From the NCBI RefSeq assembly GCF_014841615.1, contig NZ_JACYUG010000001.1, forward strand, positions 248,001 to 312,000: 64,000 nt of DNA, written 5' to 3'. Positions within the stretch are counted from its first letter, which is position 1. Each line of letters starts with the position of its first letter. The notes beneath the pieces were generated by a model. It saw only the letters and a program-made list of their open reading frames with translations. It had not been told where the DNA came from and ran no database searches. The translations under genes were made by a program, and so were the position numbers. Origin of the DNA: Sphingomonas sp. CFBP 8760. Lineage in GTDB: Bacteria; Pseudomonadota; Alphaproteobacteria; Sphingomonadales; Sphingomonadaceae. Shown here one piece after another: positions 29,791 to 39,486 of the stretch.

Positions 29791-31269
29791 TCAGTAATTC
29801 CACTGCAATTGCGTGCGGATCAGGCTTCCCTCCGCCTGACCGATCCGGCGTTCGTCCGCCTCGGTGCGGTCCATCCGGGCATAGGCGATCGTCAGTTCCA
29901 GCGGCGGGGTCGGCTGGAACTCGATGCCCAGTTCCCATTCGTCGGTGTCCAGGCGCGGGGCATTGGGCAGGGCCTTCCAGCCGCCGCGATAGCGTTGCCA
30001 CCGGGCATAGGGCATGAACGGCCCCAGCGGCGACTGGCGCACGCGTGCCATCGTCTGGATATAGCCGCCGTTCAGCCGCTTCGTCGTGATCGCCCGCAGA
30101 TCGCGGTCGAATTCGGGGCCGCGCCCCCAATTCCATTCCGCCTGGAACCCGATCGGCTGAGGATAGAGCATCGCGTGGAACCCGACCCGTTCGTCGCGGA
30201 ACGATACCGCGCTCACGCCGCCCGCGCGCAGTTCGGGCTTCACCTGATTGCGCAGGGCCGCCGCGCCGAACTCGAACACCTGCCCCGTCCAGCCCGCGCC
30301 CAGCCCGTCCAGCTCGATCGGCCAGGTCGCCATCGCCACCGTCATCAGGCCATCGTTGGTTTCGGCCCGGTTGGTGCCCTGCCCGTTATACACCGCCAGT
30401 CCGAACGCGCCGTAATTGCCGAACAGCTTCTGCCCGTCGTCGGTCAGCCGGTCCCAGATCTTTTCCACGCGTGACGGCGTGTAATAGGCGACGATCCCCA
30501 GATCGCGTTCGCTGGGCACCGCGCTGTTGATGCCGTCGCTGCGGTCCAGCGTCAGCCGGTTCGATGATGATTGCAGGTTCTCCCACCCGAACGGCACTTT
30601 CGACTGGCCGAAGCGCAGCCGGAACCGGCGATCGGGATCGAGGAACGCGTCGACATAGGCATCACGCAGCTGGAGAAAGCCTTCGCGCCGCTCCCCGCCC
30701 GACTGGTTGCTGACATTGGTCGCGAAATCGGGTTGCAGGTAGAACGAGACGCGGTCGCTGATGTCGCCCTGCAGGATCAGGCGGACCCGGCGCAGCGTGA
30801 AGTTGCTGTCCTCGCCGATGCCGCCGTCATGCACCGAACGGAGGCGCGACACGCCGGCCGGCGCGGTCCGGTCGCCCGACAGGAACTCGTTGAGGCGCAT
30901 CTGCGTATAGCCGCGCAGCGTGATCCGCTCGTACCAGTGCGCCGGCTTCGGCTTGTCTGCTACCACCGCCACCTGCGTGGTGGTCGGCCGTGTGACAGCA
31001 GGCTGGATGGCGGCGGATTGCGTGGCCGTGGGGGCAACGGCGGGCGCCCCCGTCGTCGGCGACGCTGCCACCGCCGTGCCCGCCGGGGCGATCGGCGCGG
31101 CGGCGGGGGCGGATGCCCTGCCCGCCTGCGCCGCCTTCAACTCCGCGATCGTCGCCTTCAGTTCGTCGATCTGGCGTTGCAGGTCCTGCACGGTCTGCGC
31201 CTGTGCGGGCAGCGCCGCCGCGCCGCCCAGCATCAGCGTGCCGGCGGCGATCCACCCTTGCCGCGTCAT
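29791..31269 (-). CDS. Outer-membrane porin, OprO/OprP-like
   Basis: The 492-residue protein has a signal peptide (MTRQGWIAAGTLMLGGAAALPAQA), a heptad-like helix VQDLQRQIDELKATIAELKA (about 26-46), and an Ala/Thr/Pro-rich linker to about residue 105. A β-barrel follows, with the OprP-type pattern LRRVRLILQGDISDRVSFYLQPDF and FGQSKVPFGWENLQSSS. It ends with an aromatic residue (QWNY), as porins do. It would pass phosphate, polyphosphate or other anions, but specificity is not proven. The start is five bases after the lepA stop, so it is coupled to lepA. Confidence 0.85.
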   Translation of the reverse strand: MTRQGWIAAGTLMLGGAAALPAQAQTVQDLQRQIDELKATIAELKAAQAGRASAPAAAPIAPAGTAVAASPTTGAPAVAPTATQSAAIQPAVTRPTTTQVAVVADKPKPAHWYERITLRGYTQMRLNEFLSGDRTAPAGVSRLRSVHDGGIGEDSNFTLRRVRLILQGDISDRVSFYLQPDFATNVSNQSGGERREGFLQLRDAYVDAFLDPDRRFRLRFGQSKVPFGWENLQSSSNRLTLDRSDGINSAVPSERDLGIVAYYTPSRVEKIWDRLTDDGQKLFGNYGAFGLAVYNGQGTNRAETNDGLMTVAMATWPIELDGLGAGWTGQVFEFGAAALRNQVKPELRAGGVSAVSFRDERVGFHAMLYPQPIGFQAEWNWGRGPEFDRDLRAITTKRLNGGYIQTMARVRQSPLGPFMPYARWQRYRGGWKALPNAPRLDTDEWELGIEFQPTPPLELTIAYARMDRTEADERRIGQAEGSLIRTQLQWNY

Positions 31270-31274
31270 CGGGA

Positions 31275-33098
31275 TCAGCCGTCGTCGCCCATCCGCAGCG
31301 CGGCGATGAACGCCTCCTGCGGGATGCTGACCGAGCCGTACTCGCGCATCTTGGCCTTGCCCTTCTTCTGCTTCTCCAGCAGCTTCTTCTTGCGGCTGGC
31401 GTCGCCGCCATAACACTTGGCGGTCACGTCCTTGCGCATCGCGCTGATCGTCTCGCGCGCGATCACCTTGCCGCCGATCGCCGCCTGGATCGGGATCTTG
31501 AACAGGTGGCGCGGGATCAGTTCCTTCAGCCGCTCCACCATGCCACGCCCGCGCACCTCGGCGGTGCCGCGATGGACGATCATCGACAGCGCATCGACCG
31601 GCTCCTCGTTGACGAGGATGCTCATCTTGACGAGGTCGCCCTCGCGGTAACCGATCTGGGCATAGTCGAAGCTGGCATAGCCCTTCGACAGCGATTTCAG
31701 CCGGTCGTAGAAGTCGAACACCACCTCGTTCAGCGGCAGTTCGTAGGTGGCCTGCGCCCGGCCGCCGACATAGGTCAGGTTCTGCTGGATACCGCGCCGG
31801 TCCTGGCACAGCTTCAGGATGCTGCCGAGATATTCGTCGGGGACGTAGATCGTCGCGCTGATCCACGGTTCGCTGATCGTCTTGATCTTGTTGACGTCGG
31901 GCATGTCGGCGGGATTGTGCAGGTCGATCTGCGTGATCCCCGCCGGATCGGGATGGGTGAATTCGATCTGGTACACCACCGACGGCGCGGTGGTGATCAG
32001 GTCGAGGTCGTATTCGCGCGTCAGCCGCTCCTGGATGATCTCCAGATGCAAAAGGCCCAGGAACCCGCAGCGGAAGCCGAAGCCCAGCGCGGCCGACGTC
32101 TCCATCTCGAAACTGAACGATGCGTCGTTCAGGCGCAACTTGCTGATCGATTCGCGCAGTTTCTCGAAATCGTTGGCGTCGACCGGGAACAGCCCGCAGA
32201 ACACCACCGGCTGCACTTCCTTGAAGCCTTCCAGCGCCTCCGCCGCCGGCCGCTTCGCATCGGTCAGCGTATCGCCGACGCGGGCCTGCGCCACATCCTT
32301 GATCTGCGCGGTGATGAAGCCGATCTCGCCCGGCCCCAGATCCTGCAACTGCTCGATCTTGGGGCGGAAACAGCCGACCCGGTCGACCAAATGCACGGTG
32401 CCCGCCTGCATGAACTTGATCTGCTGGCCGCGTTTCAACACGCCGTCGATCACGCGGATCAGGATCACGACGCCCAGATACGGGTCGTACCAGCTGTCGA
32501 CCAGCATCGCCTTCAACGGCGCCTCCGCATCGCCCTTGGGCGGCGGAATGCGGGTCACGATCGCCTCCAGGATGTCGGCGATGCCGATCCCGGCCTTGGC
32601 ACTGGCCAGCACCGCGCCCGACGCATCGATGCCGATCACGTCCTCGATCTCCTTGCGCACCATCTCCGGCTCGGCAGCGGGCAAGTCTATCTTGTTGATA
32701 ACAGGGACAATTTCGTGATCGTGCTCGATCGACTGATAAACGTTGGCCAGCGTCTGCGCCTCGACCCCCTGCGCGGCGTCCACCACCAGCAACGCCCCCT
32801 CGCACGCGGCCAGGCTGCGGCTCACCTCATAGGCGAAGTCGACATGCCCCGGCGTGTCCATCAGGTTCAGCGTATAATCCAGGCCGTCGGCGGCGAGATA
32901 GGACAGGCGCACCGTCTGCGCCTTGATCGTGATCCCCCGCTCCTTCTCGATGTCCATGTTGTCGAGCACCTGCTCGCTCATCTCGCGCGCGGTCAGCCCC
33001 CCGGTATGCTGGATGAGGCGGTCGGCCAGCGTCGACTTGCCATGGTCGATATGCGCGATGATCGAGAAATTGCGGATGCGGGAAAGGTCGGTAGCCAT
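31275..33098 (-). CDS. lepA: Elongation factor 4 (LepA)
   Basis: The 607-residue GTPase starts [28 protein letters not shown] with the G1 motif AHIDHGKST. It shows MDTPGHVDF (G3), [10 protein letters not shown] (G4), and the LepA C-terminal domain with [23 protein letters not shown]. It back-translocates or stalls ribosomes and helps translation under ionic or acid stress. In many bacteria it is followed by the signal peptidase gene lepB; here a porin follows instead. Confidence 0.98.
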   Translation of the reverse strand: MATDLSRIRNFSIIAHIDHGKSTLADRLIQHTGGLTAREMSEQVLDNMDIEKERGITIKAQTVRLSYLAADGLDYTLNLMDTPGHVDFAYEVSRSLAACEGALLVVDAAQGVEAQTLANVYQSIEHDHEIVPVINKIDLPAAEPEMVRKEIEDVIGIDASGAVLASAKAGIGIADILEAIVTRIPPPKGDAEAPLKAMLVDSWYDPYLGVVILIRVIDGVLKRGQQIKFMQAGTVHLVDRVGCFRPKIEQLQDLGPGEIGFITAQIKDVAQARVGDTLTDAKRPAAEALEGFKEVQPVVFCGLFPVDANDFEKLRESISKLRLNDASFSFEMETSAALGFGFRCGFLGLLHLEIIQERLTREYDLDLITTAPSVVYQIEFTHPDPAGITQIDLHNPADMPDVNKIKTISEPWISATIYVPDEYLGSILKLCQDRRGIQQNLTYVGGRAQATYELPLNEVVFDFYDRLKSLSKGYASFDYAQIGYREGDLVKMSILVNEEPVDALSMIVHRGTAEVRGRGMVERLKELIPRHLFKIPIQAAIGGKVIARETISAMRKDVTAKCYGGDASRKKKLLEKQKKGKAKMREYGSVSIPQEAFIAALRMGDDG

Positions 33099-33127
33099 AT
33101 GTGCCTGCCCCTAGCAGGGTGTTGCGC

Positions 33128-33646
33128 TCAAGCCAAAGCCGCTTCGATCGCGGCAAGCGCGGCATCGTACCGCGCCTGCCCCTGCCCCCGCACGACCGCG
33201 AACGGCAGGTCGCGCCTGACCAGTTCCATCATCGCCGCCGCCCGGAACCGCTCCCGCTCGCTGACGGTACCGAACAGGCGGGTGCCATCCTCCACCCAGG
33301 GCAGGTCGGTGTCGAGGAACAGGTAGAGGTCGGCAGTGCCCGTCCATGCGTCGAACCACGGGTCCTGCCGCCCGAACAGCATCGTCGCCCACGCCGCCGT
33401 CATCAGCGGATCGGTATCGAGGATCACCGGATACGGACCCGATGCCACCGCCGCCCGCGCCATGCGATCATGGCCCTCGGCGATCGCGATCAGGTCGGCC
33501 ATGGTGAAGTCGGTGCCGTGTTCTTCGGCATAGGTGCGGCCATATTCGGGAACGTAGGGACTGCCGAAACGCCGGGCGAGGCGCGGACCGATCGTGGACT
33601 TGCCGGTGCTCTCCGGCCCGTGCAGGCACACCGAACGCAGGGTCAT
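33128..33646 (-). CDS. NadR-like P-loop kinase (nicotinamide riboside kinase type)
   Basis: The 172-residue protein starts MTLRSVCLHGPESTGKSTIGPRLARRFG with the P-loop GPESTGKST at about residues 10-18. PEYGRTYAEEHG follows, typical of the kinase domain of NadR. It lacks the NMN adenylyltransferase and HTH domains. It should phosphorylate nicotinamide riboside to NMN. It overlaps the upstream pnuC gene by ATGA, so riboside uptake and phosphorylation are genetically coupled. Confidence 0.85.
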   Translation of the reverse strand: MTLRSVCLHGPESTGKSTIGPRLARRFGSPYVPEYGRTYAEEHGTDFTMADLIAIAEGHDRMARAAVASGPYPVILDTDPLMTAAWATMLFGRQDPWFDAWTGTADLYLFLDTDLPWVEDGTRLFGTVSERERFRAAAMMELVRRDLPFAVVRGQGQARYDAALAAIEAALA

Positions 33647-34200
33647 GCTGCCACCCGCCGCCGCCAGTCGACCAGTCCCCACGCCGCTAGCAGCAGGAAG
33701 ATCAGATACAGGAGCGCCGTCAGCCAAAGTTCCTTGACCAGATAGAGGCCGATCGAACCGATATCGACCGAGATCCACAGCACCCAGTTCTCCCATTTGC
33801 GCCGCGCCAGCAACCATTGCGCGGCGATGCTGGCCGCCGCCATCGCGGCATCCCACCATGGCAGGCTGGCATTGGTGAAACGGTGCATCAGCCCACCCCA
33901 GACCAGGGCGATCGCGGTAGTGGCCAGCGTCCAGCGCCAGCGTTCGCTTCGCGTCATCCCCTCCACCACGACCGCGCCGGTCGCCGCGCGGTGGCGTATC
34001 CACGATATCCAGCCATAGGCGTTGACGGCGATGAAGAAGAACTGGAGCAGCATGTCGCTGTACAGCCGCGCCTCGGCGAACACGACCGCATATAGCGACA
34101 CCATCGCGATCCCGAACGGATAGTTCCAGATGCTACGGCGAACGACCAGCGTCACGTTCACGATGCCCAGCACGAAGGCGATCACCTCGGTGGTGTTCAC
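33643..34200 (-). CDS. pnuC: PnuC-family nicotinamide riboside transporter
   Basis: The protein is 185 residues from the GTG start (NTTEVIAFVLGIVNVTLVV), with about seven membrane spans. It shows the PnuC signature WNYPFGIAMVSLYAVVFAEARLYSD (about residues 25-49), WISWIRHR, and WENWVLWISVDIGSIGLYLVK. PnuC facilitates riboside entry, trapped by the adjacent kinase. No in-frame ATG fits the fold start; GTG at 34200 is the best candidate although the ribosome site is weak. The stop overlaps the nadR-like start. Confidence 0.85.
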   Translation of the reverse strand: MNTTEVIAFVLGIVNVTLVVRRSIWNYPFGIAMVSLYAVVFAEARLYSDMLLQFFFIAVNAYGWISWIRHRAATGAVVVEGMTRSERWRWTLATTAIALVWGGLMHRFTNASLPWWDAAMAAASIAAQWLLARRKWENWVLWISVDIGSIGLYLVKELWLTALLYLIFLLLAAWGLVDWRRRVAA

Positions 34201-34359
34201 GTCGAGGCCGATCGGGATGCAGCGATGAAGATCATGATGGAGCGGGCGGGCGATCGTGAGAGGAACAGGCGAGCCGCTAAGCGACCAAAATTTTCGGGTC
34301 CGCAACGATTTTCTTGACGCCCTGCCATAAATGCCGCTGCGCTGGGCGCATACGACGCA

Positions 34360-34391
34360 AAAAAGCCGGGGCGGATCGCTCCGCCCCGGTA
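34360..34391 (-). terminator. Intrinsic terminator of the flagellin gene
   Basis: On the minus strand an 11-bp stem (ACCGGGGCGGA / TCCGCCCCGGC) with a short loop is followed by six T residues. It lies 45 bases past the flagellin stop and is the strongest terminator in the window. Confidence 0.85.
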
Positions 34392-34435
34392 TGCCGGATC
34401 GTATCGCCTCCGAAGAGGCGGCCGCCCCGTGTTCC

Positions 34436-35290
34436 TTAACGGAACAGCGAGGTGACGGTCTGCGGCGCCTGGTTGGCGATCGACAGGGCCTGCACGCCAA
34501 GCTGCTGCTTGACCTGCAATGCCTGCAGCTTCGCCGACTCCTTGGCCAGATCGGCATCGACGAGGTTGCCGATACCGCCCTCGATCGCGTCCGACAGCTT
34601 GCTGGCGAACGCGCTCTGCGCGTCGATCTTGCGCGAGGCCGAACCCAGATCGCTGAGCTTGGTGTTGATGTCCTTGCCCAGCGCGTCCAGCGTGCCGACC
34701 ATCGTCTTCGCATCCGATGCCGACTTGATCGTCGATCCCGTATCCAGCTTGCCGGTCGTTGCGGTCGTCGCCAGATCCATCTTCTGGTTTTCGACCTTCA
34801 ACGTGTCGGCGGTGTAGCTGCCGCTCGACACGCTGCCCAGCGACTGCAGGGCGGAGACTTCGCCGCCACTGGTCTTGAGCAGGTTGGTGCCGTTGAACTC
34901 GGACGAGTTGACGATCGTGGTGATCTGGTCGCGAAGGGCCGTGAAGTCCTTGTTGTACGCATCGCGGCTCGCCTGGTCGACACCTTCATCCGAAGCCTGC
35001 TTCGCAAGCGTCTTCATCTGGTTGACGACGTCGGAGATCTGCTCTGCGCCTGCGACCGCAACATCGGTCACGCTCTTCGCCCGGCTGAGCGACGAGGTGA
35101 CCGCCTTCAGCCCACCCAGATCACCGCGAAGCTTTTCCGCGATGGTGAAGGCAGCCGAATCGTCCTTGGTCGAGCTGACGTTCAGGCCGCTGTTGATGCG
35201 GCTCTGGACGGTGGCCAGACCCTTGCTGGTGGAGTTCAGCGCCTGCAGCGCAGCCATCGCACCGGTGTTCGTGTTGACGGACATTGCCAT
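34436..35290 (-). CDS. fliC: Flagellin
   Basis: The 284-residue protein has both conserved coiled ends: N-terminal NTNTGAMAALQALNSTSKG plus RINSGLNVSSTKDDSAAFTIAE, and C-terminal QVKQQLGVQALSIANQAPQ ending in SLFR. The variable centre is short, as in alphaproteobacterial flagellins. It contains no Cys, as usual for exported flagellins. An AAGGAAG ribosome site precedes the ATG. No other flagellar gene is seen in the window, so assembly genes are elsewhere. Symbol is generic; fla or fljK-type naming is equally possible. Confidence 0.95.
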   Translation of the reverse strand: MAMSVNTNTGAMAALQALNSTSKGLATVQSRINSGLNVSSTKDDSAAFTIAEKLRGDLGGLKAVTSSLSRAKSVTDVAVAGAEQISDVVNQMKTLAKQASDEGVDQASRDAYNKDFTALRDQITTIVNSSEFNGTNLLKTSGGEVSALQSLGSVSSGSYTADTLKVENQKMDLATTATTGKLDTGSTIKSASDAKTMVGTLDALGKDINTKLSDLGSASRKIDAQSAFASKLSDAIEGGIGNLVDADLAKESAKLQALQVKQQLGVQALSIANQAPQTVTSLFR

Positions 35291-35584
35291 GTGAAATCTT
35301 CCTTCTGGAAAGAACGGCTGCTTCTGCGGCCGTGGACCAAGGCGGTGGTCCCCCGGCGCGTCGCCTCAAAGGCAACCCGCCCTCCCTTCATGGCGCCATT
35401 TCCCTAACAACGGGCAAACACCGACAATTTATTGATGGTTAACGTTCGATCAACGATACTTTCCGATGCTTTAAGAAACCCGACATATCATCGCTCTTGA
35501 TTGGGCGATCGGTATGCAAACGCACTATCTAGCTCCTTGTCAGGCCGGCATGACTATGTGCAGGTCAGGCAACCCGGGCATTGA
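35291..35584. other. Flagellin upstream region
   Basis: No gene is seen. The leader near the start can fold: GGACCA and TGGTCC (35334-35351) form one hairpin. Further up, TAAA followed after 15 bases by GTTGATCG is a weak match to a sigma-28 promoter (TAAA-N15-GCCGATAA) on the minus strand near 35446-35473. No sigma-54 site (TGGCAC-N5-TTGC) was found. Confidence 0.35.
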
Positions 35585-35851
35585 TCATTCGTCTTCAGAA
35601 GCGAGCCGCTCGGTCATCTCGATCAACGTCCGAGCCGCATTACGGTCGGCCGGGTCCGTGAACGTGATATCCAAATCCGGTGCAGCGCCCAGCGTAAACA
35701 TCAGGGTCCACAACGCAAAGCGACGCGACCGGTCCTTTTCCAACCCAAGGTCGACTCGCATATGCTCAAGCCCCGCGGCGAGCGCCACCGGTGGCACAGC
35801 GTTCAGGTCGGCGGTGCCGAAATAGCGGCGCATCTGGTCGTCAAGGTCCAT
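35585..35851 (-). CDS. Small hypothetical protein
   Basis: The 88-residue protein (MDLDDQMRRYFGTADLNAVP) is soluble and acidic, with no signal or membrane span. It is not a family I can name. The composition and lack of stops fit a real gene, and it lies between the flagellin upstream region and another small gene. Start confidence is moderate. Confidence 0.55.
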   Translation of the reverse strand: MDLDDQMRRYFGTADLNAVPPVALAAGLEHMRVDLGLEKDRSRRFALWTLMFTLGAAPDLDITFTDPADRNAARTLIEMTERLASEDE

Positions 35852-35925
35852 ATGCCCGACCTAACCGATCGCGGCCGTGCCACAAGAACGACAGCGACGC
35901 CGGGGGCCGAACGACCGCGCGATTG

Positions 35926-36144
35926 CTATCGCATGCCGAATCCGGCCGAATGGCGGTTGCCGTCATCGGTACGGTCATGCCCGGCCAAGACGTTCTCCAG
36001 TTCGGCGATCGTATGCGGCACATTGAGATGCTGCCCGCCCAGATACAGGCGAAGTCCTTCGCCTTCCGGCACAGCATGCGTTAATTTATCCATATCAACC
36101 AACGCCTTGCCAGCAGGCAACATCTCGATCTGTACGAAGCGCAT
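35926..36144 (-). CDS. Small hypothetical protein, faintly FlbD-like
   Basis: From the internal ATG preceded by GGGAAGAA the product is 72 residues (MRFVQIEMLPAGKALVDMDK). Its pattern of a short strand, a VDMDKLTHAV segment, a glycine turn (YLGGQHLNV) and a final helix (TIAELENVLAG) recalls the small FlbD/SwrD proteins, but the similarity is too weak to name it. The frame continues upstream to 36207 as a longer alternative start. It may be an unrelated small β-rich protein. Confidence 0.45.
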   Translation of the reverse strand: MRFVQIEMLPAGKALVDMDKLTHAVPEGEGLRLYLGGQHLNVPHTIAELENVLAGHDRTDDGNRHSAGFGMR

Positions 36145-36365
36145 CGCCGTTCTTCCCGACATCGGACAGCCATTATGGCGGTCCATCAACAGTCGAACGC
36201 CTGCCATCGTCGTATCGCTTCATCAGCTATCATCGCGACATTCATGCATCAGTGCTCAAATTGCATGGCAGCCGATCATATGCCGAGTTGTCGTTGCCGA
36301 TTGCCTGTGCCTATCATGAGATGAACGATGCCGAAAAGGCACCGACATACAGGAGGAGGATTTCC

Positions 36366-39300
36366 ATGGCCCGCCCACATGTCCATCGCGCCTACATTCT
36401 CGGCAGCGCATCGCTGACCGGCCTGATGATCGCACTTGTCTCGCCAATGCCAGCGCTGGCCATGGCAACGCAGGACGCGGCCCGGACCGCACCCGTCCGG
36501 CAACCGACGCCGCAGCCCGGTGGCTCCGTCCCGGCGAACACCGAAGGACCGGCGACCGATCCCAGCGGCAGCGCCGGCAATCCGCAGGCGGTGGACGCGG
36601 CCGCGGCCGGCGACGGCCCGGACATCATCGTCACCGGCTTCCGGGCCAGCCTGAACAGCGCGCTCAACGCCAAACGCAACGAAACCTCGGCGATCGACGT
36701 CATCAAGGCGGAGGATATCGCCGACTTCCCCGACAACAACCTTGCCGAATCGCTCCAGCGCGTGCCCGGCGTGTCGATCAACCGCGTCGGCGGTGAAGGG
36801 CGCGCGATCACGGTGCGTGGCCTGTCGGGCAGCTTCACCCGCGTACGCGTGAACGGGATGGAGGCACAGGCGATCTCGGGCGCGACCACCTCCGATCGCG
36901 GCATCAACACCGGTCGCGGCTTTGATTTCAACGTGTTCGCGTCCGAGCTGTTCAACAATCTGGTCGTCCGCAAGACCGCCGATGCCGAGACGATCGAGGG
37001 ATCGCTGGGCGCGACCGTCGACCTGAACGTCGCGCGCCCGTTCGATTACAAGGAACCCACGCTCGTGCTGAGCGCACAGGCGGGCTACAACTCGCTGGCG
37101 AAGAACGTCGATCCGAAGCTGACCGGCGTCGCCTCGCGCACCTGGGATACCGGGATTGGCCGGATCGGTGCGCTGGTGTCGGCGGCATTCAGCAAACGAC
37201 GCTATTACGAGGACCAGTTCGGGTCGGGTGGCTGGAACCCGGCGACGGCGGATGGCGGCTTCTGTTCGCCGGTCGGGGTGACACCGGTTTCGCCCGCCTT
37301 AAACGCGGCGCAGGGCACCGATGCCGCCAATTGCGCGACCGGCGTGGCGCGGCCGGCGGCGGGCGATCCGTTATACGGGCAGGTCAACCGTTCCACCGTC
37401 TTCCTGCCGCGCCTGCCGCGCTACGGCCGGTTCAACCACAACCAGCAGCGATTGGGGGTGACCGGGTCGCTGCAATGGGCGCCGACCGACGGGGTGGAAA
37501 TCGGCGTCGACGCGCTGTTCTCCGACTTCAAGGTGAAGCGTGAGGAGAACTGGCTGGAGGGCTTCTCGTTCGCCCGCGCGATCGCCTCCCCCAATTTCGG
37601 CAAGCCGCAGACCGCGATCCGCGAGGCGGTGCTGCGTCCGGCGGGGACCAGCGGGACGCAGGGCGCCAATTTCGGCCAGCAGGTGTCCGACATCGCCTAC
37701 GGCGTATTCGATGGCGTCGATGTGCGGTCGGATACGCAATATGACCGGTTCCGCAGCAAGTTCAGCCAGTACACGCTGCACGGCAAGTTCGACATCACCG
37801 ACAATCTGGTCGGCACCGCCCTGCTCGGCATCGCGAAGACCGACTTCAGGCAAAAGGATCAGACGACGTTCCTGTTCGGGCGCAACAACACCCGCCAGAC
37901 GATCGATTTCCGTGATAGCCGCAACCAGCCGACGATCGGGTTCGGTTTCGACGTGACCGATCCCTCGCAGTTCACACTGGCACCGGGCAGCGCCGAAATC
38001 CGCGCCACGCCGTCGACGCTCGATAACAGGAACCGGACGTTCGAATACAACCTCGCGTGGAAATTCGAGGACGGCTTCACGCTGAAGGGCGGTCTTCATT
38101 ACGACAAGTTCGATTTCCTGAACCGCGTCTATCAGCGTCCCAACAACTTCACGGTACCGACGCTGACCGCCGCCGAACTGGCCGGGCTGACCAAGCTGGT
38201 CAAGGATTTCGGCGACGGGATGCGCGACGGCGTATTCCCGACATCATGGGTGGCGATCAACTATGGCGCGTTCGCGCAGCAATATGGCCTCGACGATTAT
38301 ACCGGTGCCTTCGCGCTGATCGAGAATCTCGGCGCGTCGCGACGGGTGCATGAGAAGATCTTCTCCGCCTTCGGTCAGCTCGACTTCGATCTCAATCGCT
38401 GGGGCCTGCCGATCCGGGGCAATGCCGGCCTGCGCTATGCCAAGACCGATCTGACCTCGACCGGCTATTCCAGCGGCATCGCCCGGTTCGTAACCGCCGG
38501 CAACAAATATGACGACTGGTTGCCGTCGATCAACCTCGTCGGCGACCTGACCTCCAACCTGCTGGTGCGGGCGGCGTTCGCGAAGGTCATCACCCGGCCC
38601 GAGCTCGGCTTCCTCAGCCCCGGGGCCAGCGTGACGATCAGCGGCACGCCCAGCGTCAACGGCGGCAATCCCGCACTCGATCCGATCCGCGCCAGCACCT
38701 ACGACGCGTCGCTGGAATGGTATTTCTCGCGCAACTCGCTGTTGTCCGTCGCGGTCTTCTACAAGGACATCAATTCCTACATCCAGAACCAGGCGCAGCA
38801 GCTGACGTTCAACCAGACCGGATTGCCGGTCGAGCTGATCGCCAACAGCGGCCTCGATCCCAACGTCACGCTGTTCACCGTCAACCAGGCGCGCAACACG
38901 CCGGGCGGGCCGCTGAAGGGCGTGGAGGTGAATTACCAGCAGGCGTTCAGCTTCCTGCCGGGGCCGCTCGCCAATACCGGTGCGCTGTTCAACTACACGC
39001 ACGTTCAGTCGAAGATCACTTATTTCCTCGCGGCCAGTGCCGCCAACACCACCAAGCGCGATCTGCTCGGCCTGTCGCGCGACGCCTTCAACGCGACCTT
39101 ATATTACGAAGACAAGAAGGCGAGCGCGCGCATTTCCGGGTCGTATCGCGGGCCGTACATCATCGCCCTGCCCGCCAACAATCCGCTGCAGGATCTGGAG
39201 GGGGTCGACAAGAGCCTCGTCTTCGACCTGTCCGCTTCCTATCAGGTGACCGACAAGATCAAGCTGACCTTCGAAGGGCTGAACATCTTCGATCGTTTCT

Positions 39301-39392
39301 ATCGGCAGTTCATCGATTCGACCCGCGACAGCACCTTCGTCTACAGCCACACCGGCCCGCAATTCTATGCCGGGGTGCAGTACCGGTTCTGA
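36366..39392 (+). CDS. TonB-dependent outer-membrane receptor
   Basis: The 1008-residue protein starts at an ATG with a strong AGGAGG site and has a signal peptide (ending PALAMA). The plug domain is seen in DIIVTGFRASLNSALNAKR, EDIADFPDNNLAESLQRVPG and ITVRGLSGSFTRVRVNG (about residues 85-200). The rest is a 22-stranded barrel type ending in QYRF. It fits the Xanthomonas/Caulobacter TonB receptor class, which imports oligosaccharides, siderophores or other large nutrients. No adjacent sugar or siderophore gene fixes the substrate. A stem-loop follows the stop. Confidence 0.93.
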   Translation: MARPHVHRAYILGSASLTGLMIALVSPMPALAMATQDAARTAPVRQPTPQPGGSVPANTEGPATDPSGSAGNPQAVDAAAAGDGPDIIVTGFRASLNSALNAKRNETSAIDVIKAEDIADFPDNNLAESLQRVPGVSINRVGGEGRAITVRGLSGSFTRVRVNGMEAQAISGATTSDRGINTGRGFDFNVFASELFNNLVVRKTADAETIEGSLGATVDLNVARPFDYKEPTLVLSAQAGYNSLAKNVDPKLTGVASRTWDTGIGRIGALVSAAFSKRRYYEDQFGSGGWNPATADGGFCSPVGVTPVSPALNAAQGTDAANCATGVARPAAGDPLYGQVNRSTVFLPRLPRYGRFNHNQQRLGVTGSLQWAPTDGVEIGVDALFSDFKVKREENWLEGFSFARAIASPNFGKPQTAIREAVLRPAGTSGTQGANFGQQVSDIAYGVFDGVDVRSDTQYDRFRSKFSQYTLHGKFDITDNLVGTALLGIAKTDFRQKDQTTFLFGRNNTRQTIDFRDSRNQPTIGFGFDVTDPSQFTLAPGSAEIRATPSTLDNRNRTFEYNLAWKFEDGFTLKGGLHYDKFDFLNRVYQRPNNFTVPTLTAAELAGLTKLVKDFGDGMRDGVFPTSWVAINYGAFAQQYGLDDYTGAFALIENLGASRRVHEKIFSAFGQLDFDLNRWGLPIRGNAGLRYAKTDLTSTGYSSGIARFVTAGNKYDDWLPSINLVGDLTSNLLVRAAFAKVITRPELGFLSPGASVTISGTPSVNGGNPALDPIRASTYDASLEWYFSRNSLLSVAVFYKDINSYIQNQAQQLTFNQTGLPVELIANSGLDPNVTLFTVNQARNTPGGPLKGVEVNYQQAFSFLPGPLANTGALFNYTHVQSKITYFLAASAANTTKRDLLGLSRDAFNATLYYEDKKASARISGSYRGPYIIALPANNPLQDLEGVDKSLVFDLSASYQVTDKIKLTFEGLNIFDRFYRQFIDSTRDSTFVYSHTGPQFYAGVQYRF

Positions 39393-39400
39393 CGACTGAC

Positions 39401-39434
39401 GGCCATCGGGAGGGGCCCCGCCCTCCCGATGGCC
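39401..39434 (+). terminator. Stem-loop after the TonB receptor gene
   Basis: GGCCATCGGGAGGG and CCCTCCCGATGGCC pair perfectly over 14 bp around a six-base loop, eight bases after the stop. There is no T run, so termination may need help. Confidence 0.5.
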
Positions 39435-39486
39435 GGAGCCGCGAGAGGCATGGGGCGTTGGGACCGCGTCATACGAAGGAATAATC

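Noticed and set aside
31113..33326. Open frame of 737 codons on the plus strand
   Set aside because: It is antisense to lepA and part of the porin gene; no domain is seen.
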